A stretch of DNA of 64,000 bases. Source: Prunus persica (lineage: Eukaryota; Streptophyta; Magnoliopsida; Rosales; Rosaceae). Positions within the stretch are counted from its first letter, which is position 1; every line of letters starts with the position of its first letter. Below are positions 23,611-35,165 of the stretch, piece after piece. A model generated the notes under the pieces. The model made no database searches and was not told the DNA's origin. It saw nothing but the letters and a program-made list of their open reading frames with translations. The DNA is taken from assembly GCF_000346465.2 (NCBI RefSeq), contig NC_034016.1, positions 19,207,548 through 19,271,547 on the forward strand. Reading direction: 5' to 3'. Position numbers and translations under genes: made by a program.

Positions 23611-24154
23611 TTTCTTATGTAATGATACTTTGATATGTCAACAAAATTCACTTGATTGAATGCTAATTAGTTTTTCTGCAATTTGGCACTTGCGTGCTGC
23701 ATTTCTGAGAATTGTGACTTGCAGAAATGCAGTTTAATTGTGACATGAGAATTGTGACTTGCGTGCTGCATCTCCAATTGAATGCTATTGTTCATACCAA
23801 TCTTTCTCTTCAATGCATCCCATGTCACAAGGCCTTCTTGGTGGGAATATTAATTTTCTTTTCTCCAATTGGGAAGGGTTTTGCTTCTTTTGTTGTACTT
23901 GTTATAATCCATCGAGAACCTGGTCATATGTTTTGGGTCACAGTAAGGCTTTACTATCACGAAAGTCCATATTTGGTTTACCCCTGGTCATATTGTACTT
24001 GTTGCACATGCGTTTGGGCCAAAATTTGGGTGAACAACATGAGCAAGGTAACATAACATCATTAGTTTTCTTCTAAAACTTCAAGAAGTTCAGGTGTTCA
24101 ATTCTTTTGTCGTCGATTCTAACCAACTAAACATTTCCCTTTTTAAATTACCTG

Positions 24155-24274
24155 AAGAAGTTGGAGTTGGAGAAGTTCATAACTCATCGAGTTCGTTTCT
24201 CCGAGATCAATAAGGCCTTTGACTACATGTTGAAGGGGGAGACCTTGCGGAGCATCATTAACATGGAAGGGTAA
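24155..24274 (+). pseudogene. ADH: Last exon of alcohol dehydrogenase (remnant)
   Basis: It reads [20 protein letters not shown] then D-Y-M-L-K-G-E-T, ending at a TAA, and is the typical C-terminus of plant class-P ADH. It is isolated: the upstream exons are missing in this block but present in the inverted duplicate at 15765-16520. A stretch near 23995-24055 matches the sequence just downstream of the ADH exon in that duplicate (about 15710-15770). Confidence 0.85.
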
Positions 24275-25038
24275 AAATTATAGCAGAGACTGGCCTTGAT
24301 CATTCCTGTTTAACAAATTTTGCTTTTGGCTGGAAGTCAATACCAAAAGCTCTTTTGGCTTTATGGTTGAATGTGTTTGGCATGCAGCATGTTCCACTTT
24401 GAGCTTGTTAGACTTTCATGTTAATATTAACGTTCTTGGATACTTTTATTTGCCAAAAACAACATGGTCGCATATTACAGAAATTGTACATTAATTTAAC
24501 AAATAATTCAAACAAGGGCTAGCTTAGGAGAAGAACCTAGTGCAGTTGAACTGGTTACCCACCATCAAGAGGACCCAAAACATACGACTCACCTATATGT
24601 CCAGTTGATTGCTTGACGCGGGACAGAGGATGTGGAAATTCACCAGTTGGCCTGCCGGCTGGTAGGAAAAGGTAAAACATACACAATGCATATATAAACT
24701 TTATAGAATGACAACAATGACAAAACATTGAAAAGATCCAGAAACCCAAACTCTAAAACAACTGAAGATTCCATTACCCAAACGAGAGCAAACCATATGC
24801 TGGGGGATTTGCAATTAGTGCATCAGCTTTAAAAGGGATGCCAGAATCCATATCAGGCTCTTTGCAAGCTGGAAGTCAAGAGTATATAATTTCCTTTATT
24901 TGATTACGTTGAAATTTGTATCTTTGGATTAAACAATTTGAGAGAGGAGATATGCCAAATGTTGTATAAAGATCCACAAGTTATCCTATGCGATTGCTCC
25001 AAAACCTTTTCAAAAGGGGAATTTGCTTTCTTGTACAT

Positions 25039-25058
25039 CTAAACCCTAAACCCTAAAC
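25039..25058. repeat. Short interstitial telomere-like repeat
   Basis: Nearly three units of the plant telomere heptamer (CCCTAAA) lie in the upstream region of the DA1-like gene. Short matches of this kind can also be telo-box promoter motifs. Confidence 0.6.
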
Positions 25059-25105
25059 AGAAAGAAACAAGTACAATCTCTTCAGGAATCCTAGTATCCC
25101 ACATC

Positions 25106-25114
25106 TATATAAAG
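25106..25114 (+). promoter_or_regulatory. TATA box of the DA1-like gene (copy 2)
   Basis: TATATAAAG lies in a block CCCACATCTATATAAAG that is repeated upstream of copy 3 (28122-28130) and copy 1 (15490-15498 on the minus strand). It is 110 bp before the ATG. Confidence 0.75.
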
Positions 25115-25223
25115 GTGGCTCTCCACTCTAAAACACATGCTTGTTCACTTATTCAATTCAATCGTTGATAATACAAAGTTCATTTATCCAAACTCAACCT
25201 GTCTCTTCGCCTAAATTAAAGTC

Positions 25224-27386
25224 ATGAACAAGGAATTCACTAGAAAGAAAGTTAATATCCATCGCGAAGAATGTCATATTTGTGGTCCTCATCCACCTGT
25301 AAGAACTTTTTATCTTGCAGTGTTATTTTTTTTTTTTTAACACTGATTTAATATTTTATTGCTTCTTTTAATTCTTTGGTTTCTCTAATTTCAGTTCCCG
25401 TTTAATTAGGATTAGACAAAATATTGAGTCGATCAAGTCCGTCTGGATCAACCACACATACACATCATGTTAATGCAATTATATTTCGTCCAAAAAACAC
25501 ACCTGCGTTTAGCTAGTTTGTATTGTAGATACGATGTGAGTAAAATTTTTTTTCTTTTCATTTTTGGTTATCTTCTAAACTAATAAGCGGCTCTTTTTTC
25601 TTTTCTTTTTATCATAAAGAATCGAGTCGTGTTACTCAATAAATTTTGGGGCCAAAGAGGTTGTGCGGAACATTTCGAGGATGGGACTCTGCGGTGCTAT
25701 GCTTGCCATAGATTTAAGGTTTGTGAAAACACATTTCATTCCTTATAGTTTTCACGTACTAATCATGTGTTTTTCCTTTTTCAATTAATATGTTTCTATT
25801 TTTCTTCTTGTTGTTTGGATTTAATTAATATTGGCGTTTAACTTGTCTGATTGCCTATCTCTAAACCAAACCATAATTTGGGACTTGAAATTTTCTTTCC
25901 TTGGTTAATTGCCTATCTACATCATGCAGGAACCAGAAATAAAATATGTAGAGGTTGATGGGCGGCAACTTTGCTCATATTGCTATTCTATTACTATCAT
26001 GGATCCAGAGGAATGCGAACTTCTTATTTTTGAAAACGTGCGTAGATTTTATGCAAGTTTAGATCTCAATGTGGATGAAGGCATTCCTATTTTATTGGTG
26101 GATAGAGATGAGATGATCAAATTTAAAGACGAAAAGACAGAGACAATACGTAAGTGCACACCAAAACCATATCAAATTTATTTGCTGGATCTGTTTGTTA
26201 CTGTGAGAATGTGATAAAAAGTCTCACATTGGAAAGTTGAGAAACCTAGCAAGGATTTATAAGGAGTTGAGCTACTTTCCACCATTACCAATTGATTTTG
26301 GAGTGAAACCTCAAGTTCATTCGGTTACTATTAAAACAAGATGAAATTTAGTAAATTTATCATAACTTGTTTGGCTTTTATTTTATTCGAAAAACTTATC
26401 AAGTTTTTTATATTCATGTTCTTAATTTAGCTACGGGCGTGGCCATATTCAACTATTGCACGCCTATCATGACGGTAAGATTTTCGTTAGGAGTTAATTA
26501 TTTTCGTTTTCTCTAATAAAATATTAATCCCCCATAAATATACAGTAAATATTTGTGATAAAAGATATTTCCTGTATGCCTTTGTATCAGATTAATAGAT
26601 GTACAAAATACGAGGACAGAATTAAAGTCGAGAAGAAAGCCAACAAAGTTGTTAAGCGGCAACTTTTAGCAGCATTATTTTGCTGCGGCCAAAGAGAGAT
26701 GATTAGACTTCTACTTCAATTCGGATGGCCCGAGTACGTCACTAAGGGGTTTTAATTAGCATCATTCCCCGTTGAATAATTTAATTTCTCTAATTCATTT
26801 GTAGTCTACAAAGTAATCATATTATTTTATTTAAAATCTAAATAACTCATAGTTTTATCTTCCTTACAGTGTGCTTATGGGCATGACATTGGCACATGAG
26901 ATGATGCATGCATGGTTAAGCTTTCAAGGTTTGAATCTGGATGTAGGCTTCATTAATTATTCGCTACCAAAAAAAAAACATTTAAAAAAAGTACAAAATA
27001 GAATTTGAATCTGGATTTAGGTACTTTTATTATTATTTTTCTCAATAATGGTGCATATTGTAGGTCTAATTGTTGGTTTTGCACTGGAAAGATGGGTAGA
27101 AGAAGGTATTTGCGAAGTAATGTCACACAAATATGGGCAATGGTATTGTTCAAGGGGTTTGGACTACTCATACAAAACCAAAGAGCAGTTTAATTTCACA
27201 ATAAATTTGTACCAGTATAGAGTAGAACTTATGAAAATCCGTTCCGATGAAATTTATGGAAAAGGGTTCAACCAGGTAATGCAGGCTGTTGAGGAATATG
27301 GCTTCCAAACGACACTGGATCATATCGTTGCAGCAAGATGTCTGCCACATATCTGTACGAATTCGAAGTATGATGATGACGAATAA
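25224..27386 (+). CDS. DA1-like LIM/peptidase protein, copy 2 (325 aa)
   Basis: Seven exons (25224-25298, 25620-25718, 25930-26149, 26431-26474, 26591-26748, 26870-26928, 27064-27386) join in phase to 978 nt. Residues 17-76 form a LIM-like zinc region: C17/C20, C40/H43, C51/C54 and C73/C76. The DA1 peptidase domain (pfam DA1-like) follows, with zinc motif H-E-M-M-H at 208-212 and the conserved W-V-E-E-G-I-C-E-V-M at 229-238. DA1 proteins are ubiquitin-activated peptidases limiting organ growth (family knowledge). Unlike DA1, this protein has no ubiquitin-interacting motifs and no first LIM domain, and is much shorter than DA1's more than 500 residues. The exon 5 donor (GTTTTA) is weak but required, because a stop follows at 26752. 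TATATAAAG lies at 25106-25114. Expression is unproven. Confidence 0.8.
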
Positions 27387-27419
27387 GAGAAGATGTGATT
27401 ATTATTATTACTTTTTAGG

Positions 27420-28100
27420 ATATTAACTTATGTTGGTTATACAACCAAACCTGCAGCTCTATTAAAGTTAGTGTTTTAAGGCTAATATAAGAGCTAGAAT
27501 GATTCCTATCTTAATTGTGGATTAGATGTTATAAACTTAATGCAATAAGGACTTCTTAAGAGCTTCTTGATGGGCAAGACTCTTAGGTAGATGCATGTAA
27601 ATATAAGTGATCCTGCTCAACCGATCAGGCCAACCCACACAAAAGAATTCACCCCATCTAGAATGAGTGTATGAAGAGATCGGATTGAGGAGATGTGCCC
27701 TGATGGCAGGAAGCCTTTATTTTTAACCATATCTGCACAAGAAACATAAAAGTAAACCAGTTACACAGAAATTATAGATGGAATTCGTATTCAGCTTTGA
27801 TATTTCAAGTTTACTCATACAAGACAATCAATTCTCGTGAATATATAATAAAAGACTAATCATAGATCCGGCGAACCTCACAGAAGAAGGCTGAAACTCG
27901 AGTAGAGAGTGTTTGGATTCCGAGAAAGTCTTAAGAGATTCCCGAAAGCGAGAATCTTATGCTGTCCTCCGGATCACAAGTGGGTGAAGTGCTTTGCTTC
28001 GTTGAGTACTCGACACGTACCCAAACTGTTCGCGTGCACTGAAACCTTTCAAAAGGAGGAAGGAAAACAAAATATCCCTTTTGTCTTCCGATTCTCTTCA
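27420..28100. other. Spacer between DA1-like copies
   Basis: No gene recognised. From about 27990 onward it becomes the shared upstream region of the DA1-like copies ('CCTTTCAAAAGG', 'TTCAGGAATCCTAG'). Confidence 0.5.
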
Positions 28101-28121
28101 GGAATCCTAGTTACCCACATC

Positions 28122-28130
28122 TATATAAAG
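28122..28130 (+). promoter_or_regulatory. TATA box of DA1-like copy 3
   Basis: TATATAAAG in the same promoter block as copy 2, 82 bp before the ATG at 28212. Confidence 0.65.
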
Positions 28131-28211
28131 ACATGCCTACAATACTAATTTACAGTTACAGTTATTTCATACACCCATCGAGATTCAGCCCTCTTTGCAT
28201 TATCTGAAGTC

Positions 28212-28649
28212 ATGAATCAAGAATTCACAAGAAAGAAAGTCAAAACCTATGCAAACATATGTGATATTTGTCACCAATATGTAAGTGCTTTATCTTATTG
28301 TGTTATTTTGTGTGTGTTCATGTTTAAGATATAGACAAAAATTTGAAGAGTTCCTCAAGTCAGATCTCGATGGATTGGCATGCAACCTAGCTACAAATTT
28401 TCATAACATGTTAATGTAATTATATGCAAATTTCAATTTAGTTTGTTTCGTAAATAGAATAATGTGATCGTTATATATTTTTAGTTATCTTAATCTAATA
28501 AGCATCTTTTTTCCCCAAAAGAATGAAGCCGTGTTGCATAATAAATTCTGGGGCCAAAGATGTTGTGTGGAACATTACAAAGATGGGACTCTGAGGTGTA
28601 GCACTTGCCACAGATTGAAGGTTTGTGGAAACACATTTTATTCCTCGCA

Positions 28650-28685
<36 letters not shown>

Positions 28686-30620
28686 CTGATTGCTTTTTTA
28701 TATCATGCAGCAACCAGAAATAAAATATGTGGATCTTGGCAACGGGCGAAAACTTTGCTCAGACTGCTATTCTATTACTATCATGGATCCAGAGGAATGC
28801 GAGGCCCATCTTTTTGAAAACGTGCGTACATTTTATACAGGTTTAAATCTCAATTTGGATGAAGACATTCCTATTTCATTGGTGGATAAAGATGAGATGA
28901 GCAGAGTTCACAAAAGAAATTATGAGGTGAGATTTGGAATAAAAATAGAGAAACTACGTAAGGGGGTGTTTGGTATCCTATTCAAATATGGAATTCAAAA
29001 ATTTTAATTTTTTATTTATTAAAATAGTGAGTTCTTAAATCTATTTTTAAGATTCAAAAACTTATTTGATATGCAATTTGAAAATTATTTTCAAATCTTA
29101 AAAATTTGAGAACTTTGGGGGTTGTTAGAAAACAATTGAAAAAACAAATCTTTTTTGTTTTTAATAATTGGGGTGTTTTTTTAGTTGTATTTTCAAATTG
29201 CATATATTTGAGAACTTTGGGGGTTGTTAGAAAACAATTGAAAAAACAAATCTTTTTTGTTTTTAATAATTGGGGTGTTTTTTTAGTTGTTCTTGAATTT
29301 GAGTTTTTAAAAATAGGGCTACCAAAACAGGTTTTCTTTGTTTTGGACTCAAATTTTGCTTTTGAATTTAAAATATTGGATTCAAGTTGAATACTAAACA
29401 TGCCCTAAGTTTCATTTACTGTACATGCAAGATGAAAAGTCTAGTAAAATATATAGTAAAAGATAGCTAATTCATTGAGCAATTTTCCATAACTTGTTGG
29501 CTTTTATTTTATTAGAAAAATTATCAAGTTCTTATTTTATGTTCTTAATTTAGATGCGTCGACACATAATTGGCTTAGCCACCAGTATCTGGAATTTCAA
29601 GCCTGTCGTGACGGTAAGATTTGCATCCACTCCGGAGTTAATTATTTTCCTGATAATAAACTCGTGAGATAATCTTTCATGTTTGCTTTTGCATCAGATT
29701 AATAGATGTTCAAAATATGGAAGACAGAATTGAAGTGGAGAAAAAAGCCAACAAACAAACCAGGGTGGAAAGTTTTGCAGCACTTTTCGGCAGTAAAAAA
29801 TACAAAAAACTTTTACTTCTATTCGGACGGCCGGAGTACCTCACTGAGGGATTTTGCATCATTCCCGTTGCAAAATTCAAGTGTAGTCTATAAAGCAATC
29901 ATACCTTTTTTTTTAATTATAAAAAAATTAAAATAACTCTAACGTTTTATCTTCCTTAATTACAGTGTGCTCATGGGCATGACGTTGGCACATGAGATGA
30001 TGCATGCATGGTTGAGGCTTCAAGATTTAAATCTGGATTTAGGCTTTATTATTCACTACAAATAATTTGCATGAGAAAAATAAAATGTTTTAAACTTATG
30101 CCTACCCTCAAGATTGCTTTAAATTTTTGTTGGTCTAATAGGTTTTTGTATAATATTGTATGAAACTCTCTATTTCTGTGTTCTTATTTTTTTTGGTCAA
30201 TAATGAGTTCTTTTTGTAGGTCTAATTGGTGGTAGGAAACCGGAAAGATTGGTAGAAGAAGGTATTTGCGAAGTAATGTCACACATGTATGGGAAATGGT
30301 TTTGTTCTAGAGGTTTTAAGTACCCCTCATACAATATAACCGATGAGCAGCTTCAGTTTACAAAAGATTTGAATAAATATTATGCAAATCATAATAAAAC
30401 CGATGCAGATGAAGCTTATCGCGAAGGATTTAAGCAGGCTATGCATGCTGTGAAAGAAAATGGCTTAAAAAAGACACTGGATTGCATCGTTAAAAAAGGA
30501 CGTTTGGCTCCTAAGATGGAAGAAGGTGAAGATAATTGCGAAGATGCAAAAAGAAGTCTCCCACCGCACAAAAATGACGTGGCACCACCACAAGGGATAC
30601 AGTGGGTTATAGTCCAGTGA
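28212..30620 (+). pseudogene. DA1-like peptidase, copy 3 (likely pseudogene)
   Basis: Exons: 28212-28280, 28522-28620, 28711-28926 (donor GTGAGA), 29554-29613, 29698 onward, 29966 onward, and 30230-30620. The zinc exon V-L-M-G-M-T-L-A-H-E-M-M-H-A-W-L-R is intact, and the last exon stays open with a longer C-terminal tail than copy 2. Two lesions: an extra base in exon 5 (near 29720-29725), seen against both other copies, leads to a stop after R-Q-N; and the donor after the zinc exon is AT instead of GT (near 30024). A PIF/Harbinger-type MITE sits exactly at the ancestral intron 3 donor (28962-29405), and an upstream GTGAGA now keeps the phase. The LIM-like Cys pairs C-D-I-C, C-S-T-C and C-S-D-C are all present. 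Confidence 0.82.
28962..29405. mobile_element. PIF/Harbinger-type MITE in intron 3 of DA1-like copy 3
   Basis: 444 bp, with ends GGGGGTGTTTGGTATCC and (right end, reverse complement) GGGCATGTTTAGTATT. It is flanked by TAA on both sides (28959-28961 and 29406-29408). Internally a 102-bp unit is repeated in tandem (about 29105-29308). Related elements start near 43731 and 49371. Confidence 0.75.
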
Positions 30621-30960
30621 GGTTTTTTGGGATAAAAATAAAAATAAACCTATATATTTGCCTTCTTTTAAATAAAGTCCATAATTATATATTAAGAGAT
30701 GACAATGTTAATTTTAAATCAGTGTTAGTAATTTCTTCCTTAGCTAAAGCTTGCTTTGTATGTTACTTGGAATTAATTAATTAATTTAATAGTACAATTT
30801 CTTTTTTGACATGTCATTTTTGTAATTAAAAATGTCTATGACCATGTCTTCTTTGACGTGACATAAGTCGGAGTTGGATATTTGAAAGGGGGGAATTGTG
30901 ACTTCTTGTTGTTAGTGATGTGAAGTATAGACGTTGAGTTAAAATGATGAGAAAAATATT

Positions 30961-31310
30961 GGGAGATTCACTATTATACCCAATATGGGGGTCAAAATTA
31001 TAAAAATATCCTATATAAAATGGACTTTAAAAACACACCCAAAGTCCATTTACAACATAACAAAAAAGCTTTTAACTTCTTATAAATTACAAAACTGCCA
31101 TCAATTTCTTAAAACAAGCCTAACCCCAAAATCTCATAAAAATACCCAAAGCACTCAATAGGGCATCAAAGTAATTTAATAATTAATATTAAATTCAATA
31201 AGGCCAGCTATCATTTTTTGGGTTTTTTTTGGGCTTGTTTATAAGAATTCAATTGTGTAGGGTTTATTTATAATATTAGTGCTAGAAATGGGTATATCAC
31301 TAAATATCTC
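30961..31310. repeat. MITE-like repeat, first tandem copy (350 bp)
   Basis: Ends are imperfect inverted repeats (GAGATTCACTATTATACCCA against GAGATATTTAGTGATATACCCA). It is almost identical to 31357-31706, with 46 bp between them. Confidence 0.7.
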
Positions 31311-31356
31311 AAAAATATTTTCACCCCTCATTGGAGATTGTTGGGAATAATTTGAT

Positions 31357-31706
31357 GGGAGATTCACTATTATACCCAATATGGGGACCCAAATTATAAA
31401 AATATCCTATATAAAATGGACTTTAGAAACACACCCAAAGCCCATTTACAACATAACAAAAAAGCTTTTAACTTCTTATAAATTACAAAACTGCCATCAA
31501 TTTCTTAAAACAAGCCCAACCCCAAAATCTCATAAAAATACCCAAAACACTCAATAGGGCATCAAAGTAATTTAATAATCAATATTAAATTCAATAAGGC
31601 CAGCTATCATTTTTTGGGTTTTTTTTGGGTTTGTTTATAGGAATTCAATTGTGTAGGGTTTATTTATAATATTAGTGCTAGAAATGGGTATATCACTAAA
31701 TATCTC
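31357..31706. repeat. MITE-like repeat, second tandem copy (350 bp)
   Basis: Same length as the first copy, differing at only a few bases by eye. Either a local duplication of an inserted element or two insertions. Confidence 0.7.
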
Positions 31707-32226
31707 TAATTGGATTTGCAATTATGGATATTGTTTCGAAATTTACATTGTTTCCCTTTCAACATTTTGGGGCACACAGATGTGATTGGACTTAATAATA
31801 ATGATCTACACCAGAGGCCAGAGCTTTCTCTGTTTTTTTTTTCATTTTTTATATGTTTTAAACTGATCAATCTGAAGTTTCCTTTTCAACTTGGTCTTCA
31901 GCATTAGCGCGCACACACACACACACAAAGAAATGAAGAAACAAACTAACCCATCATCATCAATCCCCACAAAATCCATCACAAGCCAGAAGAATCTAAC
32001 CAGGAATTAAACATTAGCAGCAAGAAATTAAACCAGACCCCAGCAAAAGAAAGCACATAATGTATCATCTTATTCTTCTATTCAGTATTGAAAGCCAGCC
32101 ACACATGAACATGAATGACAGAAAATTACATTTTCATGTCTCATGTATAAGAATTATAAGCTGTGGTGGGCTTGGGTAGATGTGGTTGCTGATGATGAAC
32201 ACAACTTCTTCTTGGTGTTTGGTGGT

Positions 32227-32397
32227 TTAGGCTTCTGGTTGGTTTTGAAAACAGAAGAGAAACTTGACAAAATCATCAAAAATGATTCTCTTCACTGTCC
32301 TCCTCTTGGCTGGAATTACACTCGCAGTCCCACCACCAGATGCTTTTGGCTTGAAGCAATGTGGCTGCTCTGTTTTTGAATTTTCCTCCATTGCCAT
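32227..32397 (-). pseudogene. Small basic protein, family member C (frameshifted, 56 codons)
   Basis: Starts M-A-M-E-E-N-S-K-T-E-Q-P and carries the core C-F-K-P-K-A-S-G-G-G-T-A-S-V-I-P-A-K-R-R-T-V-K-R. Compared with member E, two bases are missing near 32262-32266, so the frame changes after D-D-F-V-K-F and stops at 32227. The out-of-frame 3' part still encodes the family tail ending Y-P-S-P-P, so the lesion is recent. The promoter box TATTTAAAC lies at 32429-32437. Confidence 0.8.
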
Positions 32398-33472
32398 ATA
32401 TCTCTGTCTCAGTGTGTAATATTTCTGTGTTTAAATAAAGAAACCAAGAAGGCAAGAGAGATATTTACGCGATTCTTTTTCTTTTGCTTTATATATTATA
32501 TCATAGAGAAACCCAAATTCAAACAGTCCGTAACACATGCTTTTTCACGTTATGCTCTCTCACATTTTTCATTATTTTATTCGTTCCATTTGTTGATAAC
32601 ATTAATTCCAAAGATTTATGATTAGAGGTGACAAATCAATCAGGTAGAGAACCTTTCCATGTCACGCTGTGACGTTTCACATGGACACACAATGTCGCAG
32701 GCGACTGCTGATTGCGGCTGAGGTGAGTTTCATGTCGACCACGTGTACTAAAATTCGCACTTGACGGTTGATCATTTAATATAATAGTGAGTAAGAAACT
32801 TTGGAAGTTTCGTGATAGGAATAATTATTATTATTTATTTTTCAATGCATATTAAAGTCTAAAGTCCAAGATTCTTTCATGAAAAAAAAAGTCTAAAGTC
32901 CAAGACGGCACGACTTGATGAGATTCAAGCTTTTTTCAACCAAACAAAAAGAAAGACGGCGAGACTGAAATAAACTTGTACATGTAAATCACCTTGAAAT
33001 TTGCCAAACAATTATAATAAATTACACTCACAGCCACAAAGATGAATATGAAAATATCCATTTAACGGTTGAAGAAAGAAGGCTCTGGAAGCATCTAGCA
33101 GTTTTAGCTACTGGACACGTGGATTTTTTGTCCCTTCATGTTAATTAATTTACTCATGTGACACAAATTTGAATATTAAGCAAAGAATTTCTTGTTTAAG
33201 TTATGAGTTAGGTGAGAGACATGGGTTATATTAGTTTACTAGGGCAATGATTTCGTCTTTTTACATTTAAATTAACTAAATCATCAAATCTATAAGTTGC
33301 CAACAAAATTCAAAAGCCATAAAAAAAAAAGTGTTTTTTGATACAAGCAATTACAACACACGACTTCAATACATATAAGTAATTATATTTAATTACTTAA
33401 ACTATAAACTCCTTATACGGTATCCATAAAAAGTGTTATAATAACATTAAATATTGAGGTTCGAAAGGGAAA

Positions 33473-33690
33473 CTAGAATGACACTGAAGCAAAACAACAA
33501 CTATGGTGATCAATTGGGTAAAACTGTGTTGCTGTTCTTGGGCTGAATTGATGCTTCGGCCTTGTGGGTTTCTGAGCTAACTCCAGTAGCTGAAGTAGAA
33601 GAAGGACTGGGCCTGAAAGTAGAGACCCAAAATGTTGAACTACTTGAAAGTACAGGCCAGGGCTTTCTGTGTTTTCTTCAGTTTTTTCGT
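33473..33690 (-). pseudogene. Small basic protein, family remnant D (3' part only)
   Basis: Encodes V-V-Q-H-F-G-S-L-L-S-G-P, matching the segment after the core in member F (I-V-Q-Y-F-G-S-L-L-S-G-P). The 5' half with the start and core is gone, replaced by the LINE that ends here at about 33690. Confidence 0.7.
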
Positions 33691-34640
33691 CTAAAAGAGA
33701 TTGTTGCATTAAAACAGCCCAGAACGGGAAGAATATACAACACAGCTGGCAGAACCAGCAAGAACATAAACAGAAGCAAAATACAACAAGGGTTAGACAA
33801 ATCTAAAGCTCTGTCGGAGTTTAGTAAACTGTCTCAAGCCCAACCAAATAACAGAAAAGAAATCTAGTTCAAGAGAGATGACCCAACTGGGGGACAAGGC
33901 AAACCATCAGAATTCAGGACCCCAACAAGAGACAATGGTGGTCGAATGACCCAACTTTGCAGTTCCATAGCTCTTAAACCTATGGTCGCAGACTTGTGAG
34001 CGGCACGATTTGCTGATCTTGGCACCCACTTCCACCGCACCTCATCGAAATGTTGAGAAAGACTACAAATTTCGTCAAGAATTGGAAGGATAGTCCAAGC
34101 GTAGTTTCCGTGATTCCCAAGAATACTATCCACAAAAACTTTGCAGTCAGATTCAAACAACACCTTGGAGAAATCTCTAGTGATTGCATAAGAGACTGCA
34201 TAGAGCGCAGCAGCAGCTTCTGCAACAAGAGCAGAATTACAGGAGATTGGAGAAGCGGTTCCACCCCTCCATGTACCACAATCATCACGAGCAATAACCC
34301 CAATACCGCCATGAGAAGTACTAGGAGACCAGGCCCCATAAAAAATAACTTTGATTGCATTAGCATGTGGAGGGAGCCATCTGTCTCTGCCAACATAAGG
34401 GGAGGAGGGGGAAGTTCTTGAACCAGAAAGCCTAGAGAAACAGGTGTTGGCTTCCCAGAATTCTCTGTAAGAGTCATTGGCCCGCTTAATATTAACCAGC
34501 CTTGGGTCGGGATTGGTGCCTTTAAAAACAAAGTCACATCGAGTTTTCCAAATTTCCCAGCAGAAGAAACTAAGAAGAGAAAAGCGATGCAAGAAATCCT
34601 CACGGGGAGTATCCGGGATTGATAACATATCATCCGGGAT
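33690..34640 (-). mobile_element. 5'-truncated LINE (non-LTR retrotransposon)
   Basis: Contains an open 254-codon frame (33864-34628) for the end of a plant LINE ORF2. It begins in the zf-RVT-like region (C-W-E-I-W-K-T-R-C-D-F-V-F-K-G) and then has an RNase H domain (G-G-I-G-V-I-A-R-D-D; A-L-V-A-E-A-A-A; F-E-S-D-C-K-V-F-V-D). The first catalytic Asp, normally in an F-D-G-A-W context, reads F-Y-G-A-W, so the enzyme is probably dead. An A-rich tail is near 33690. Confidence 0.85.
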
Positions 34641-34925
34641 TTAACTGATCAATGTGAAGTTTCTTTTTCAACTTGGTCTTCAACACACACACACAAAATT
34701 AAATGAAGAAACAAACTAACCATCATCATCAATCCCCACAAAATCCATCACAAGCCAGAAGAATCTAACCAGCAATTAATCATTAGCAGCAAGAAATTAA
34801 ACCAGACCCCAGCAAAAGAAAGCACATAATAATATATCACATCATATTCTTCTATTCAGTATTGAAAGCCATACAAGAATCACAGAAAATTACACTTTTC
34901 ATATTACATGTATAAGACTTATAAG

Positions 34926-35165
34926 CTATGGTGGGCTTGGGTAGATTTGGTTGCTGATGATGAACACAATCTTCTTCTTGGTGTTTGGTGGTTTAGGCTT
35001 CTGGTTGGTTTTGAAAACAGAACAGATAAACTTGACAAAATCATCAAAAATCATTCTCTTCACTGATCTCCTCTTGGCTGGAATTATACTCGCAGTCCCC
35101 CCACCAGATGCTTTTGGCCTGAAGCAGTGTGGCTGCTCTGTTCTTGAATTTTTTTCCACTGCCAT
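34926..35165 (-). CDS. Small basic protein, family member E (79 aa)
   Basis: Intronless. A short polar N-terminus is followed by C-F-R-P-K-A-S-G-G-G-T-A-S-I-I-P-A-K-R-R-S-V-K-R (about 13-36). Next come the amphipathic M-I-F-D-D-F-V-K-F-I-C-S-V-F-K, the Lys/Pro stretch K-P-K-P-P-N-T-K-K-K and the tail N-Q-I-Y-P-S-P-P. It is closest to A (shared F-K-T-N-x-K-P-K-P-P) and C. The TATTTAAAC box lies at 35195-35203, only 30 bp from the ATG, so the leader would be very short or the true start later. Function unknown. Confidence 0.75.
   Translation of the reverse strand: MAVEKNSRTEQPHCFRPKASGGGTASIIPAKRRSVKRMIFDDFVKFICSVFKTNQKPKPPNTKKKIVFIISNQIYPSPP

Larger units (their letters stand above)
31862..33690. 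repeat. Tandem duplication, unit 1
   Basis: Matches unit 2 (34643-36660) from ACTGATCAAT...GAAGTTTC to the second family gene. Each unit held two family genes. Unit 1 carries member C and the 3' remnant D. Confidence 0.8.

Noticed and set aside
25039..25058. Possible telomere fusion point
   Set aside because: Fewer than three units and located in an ordinary promoter; a telo-box or chance is more likely.
29054..29401. Frames with a repeated 34-residue unit
   Set aside because: They lie inside the MITE and reflect its 102-bp internal tandem repeat, not a protein.
33980..34633. 217-codon frame overlapping the LINE frame
   Set aside because: Shadow in another frame of the RNase H-bearing ORF, with low-complexity Leu-rich content.
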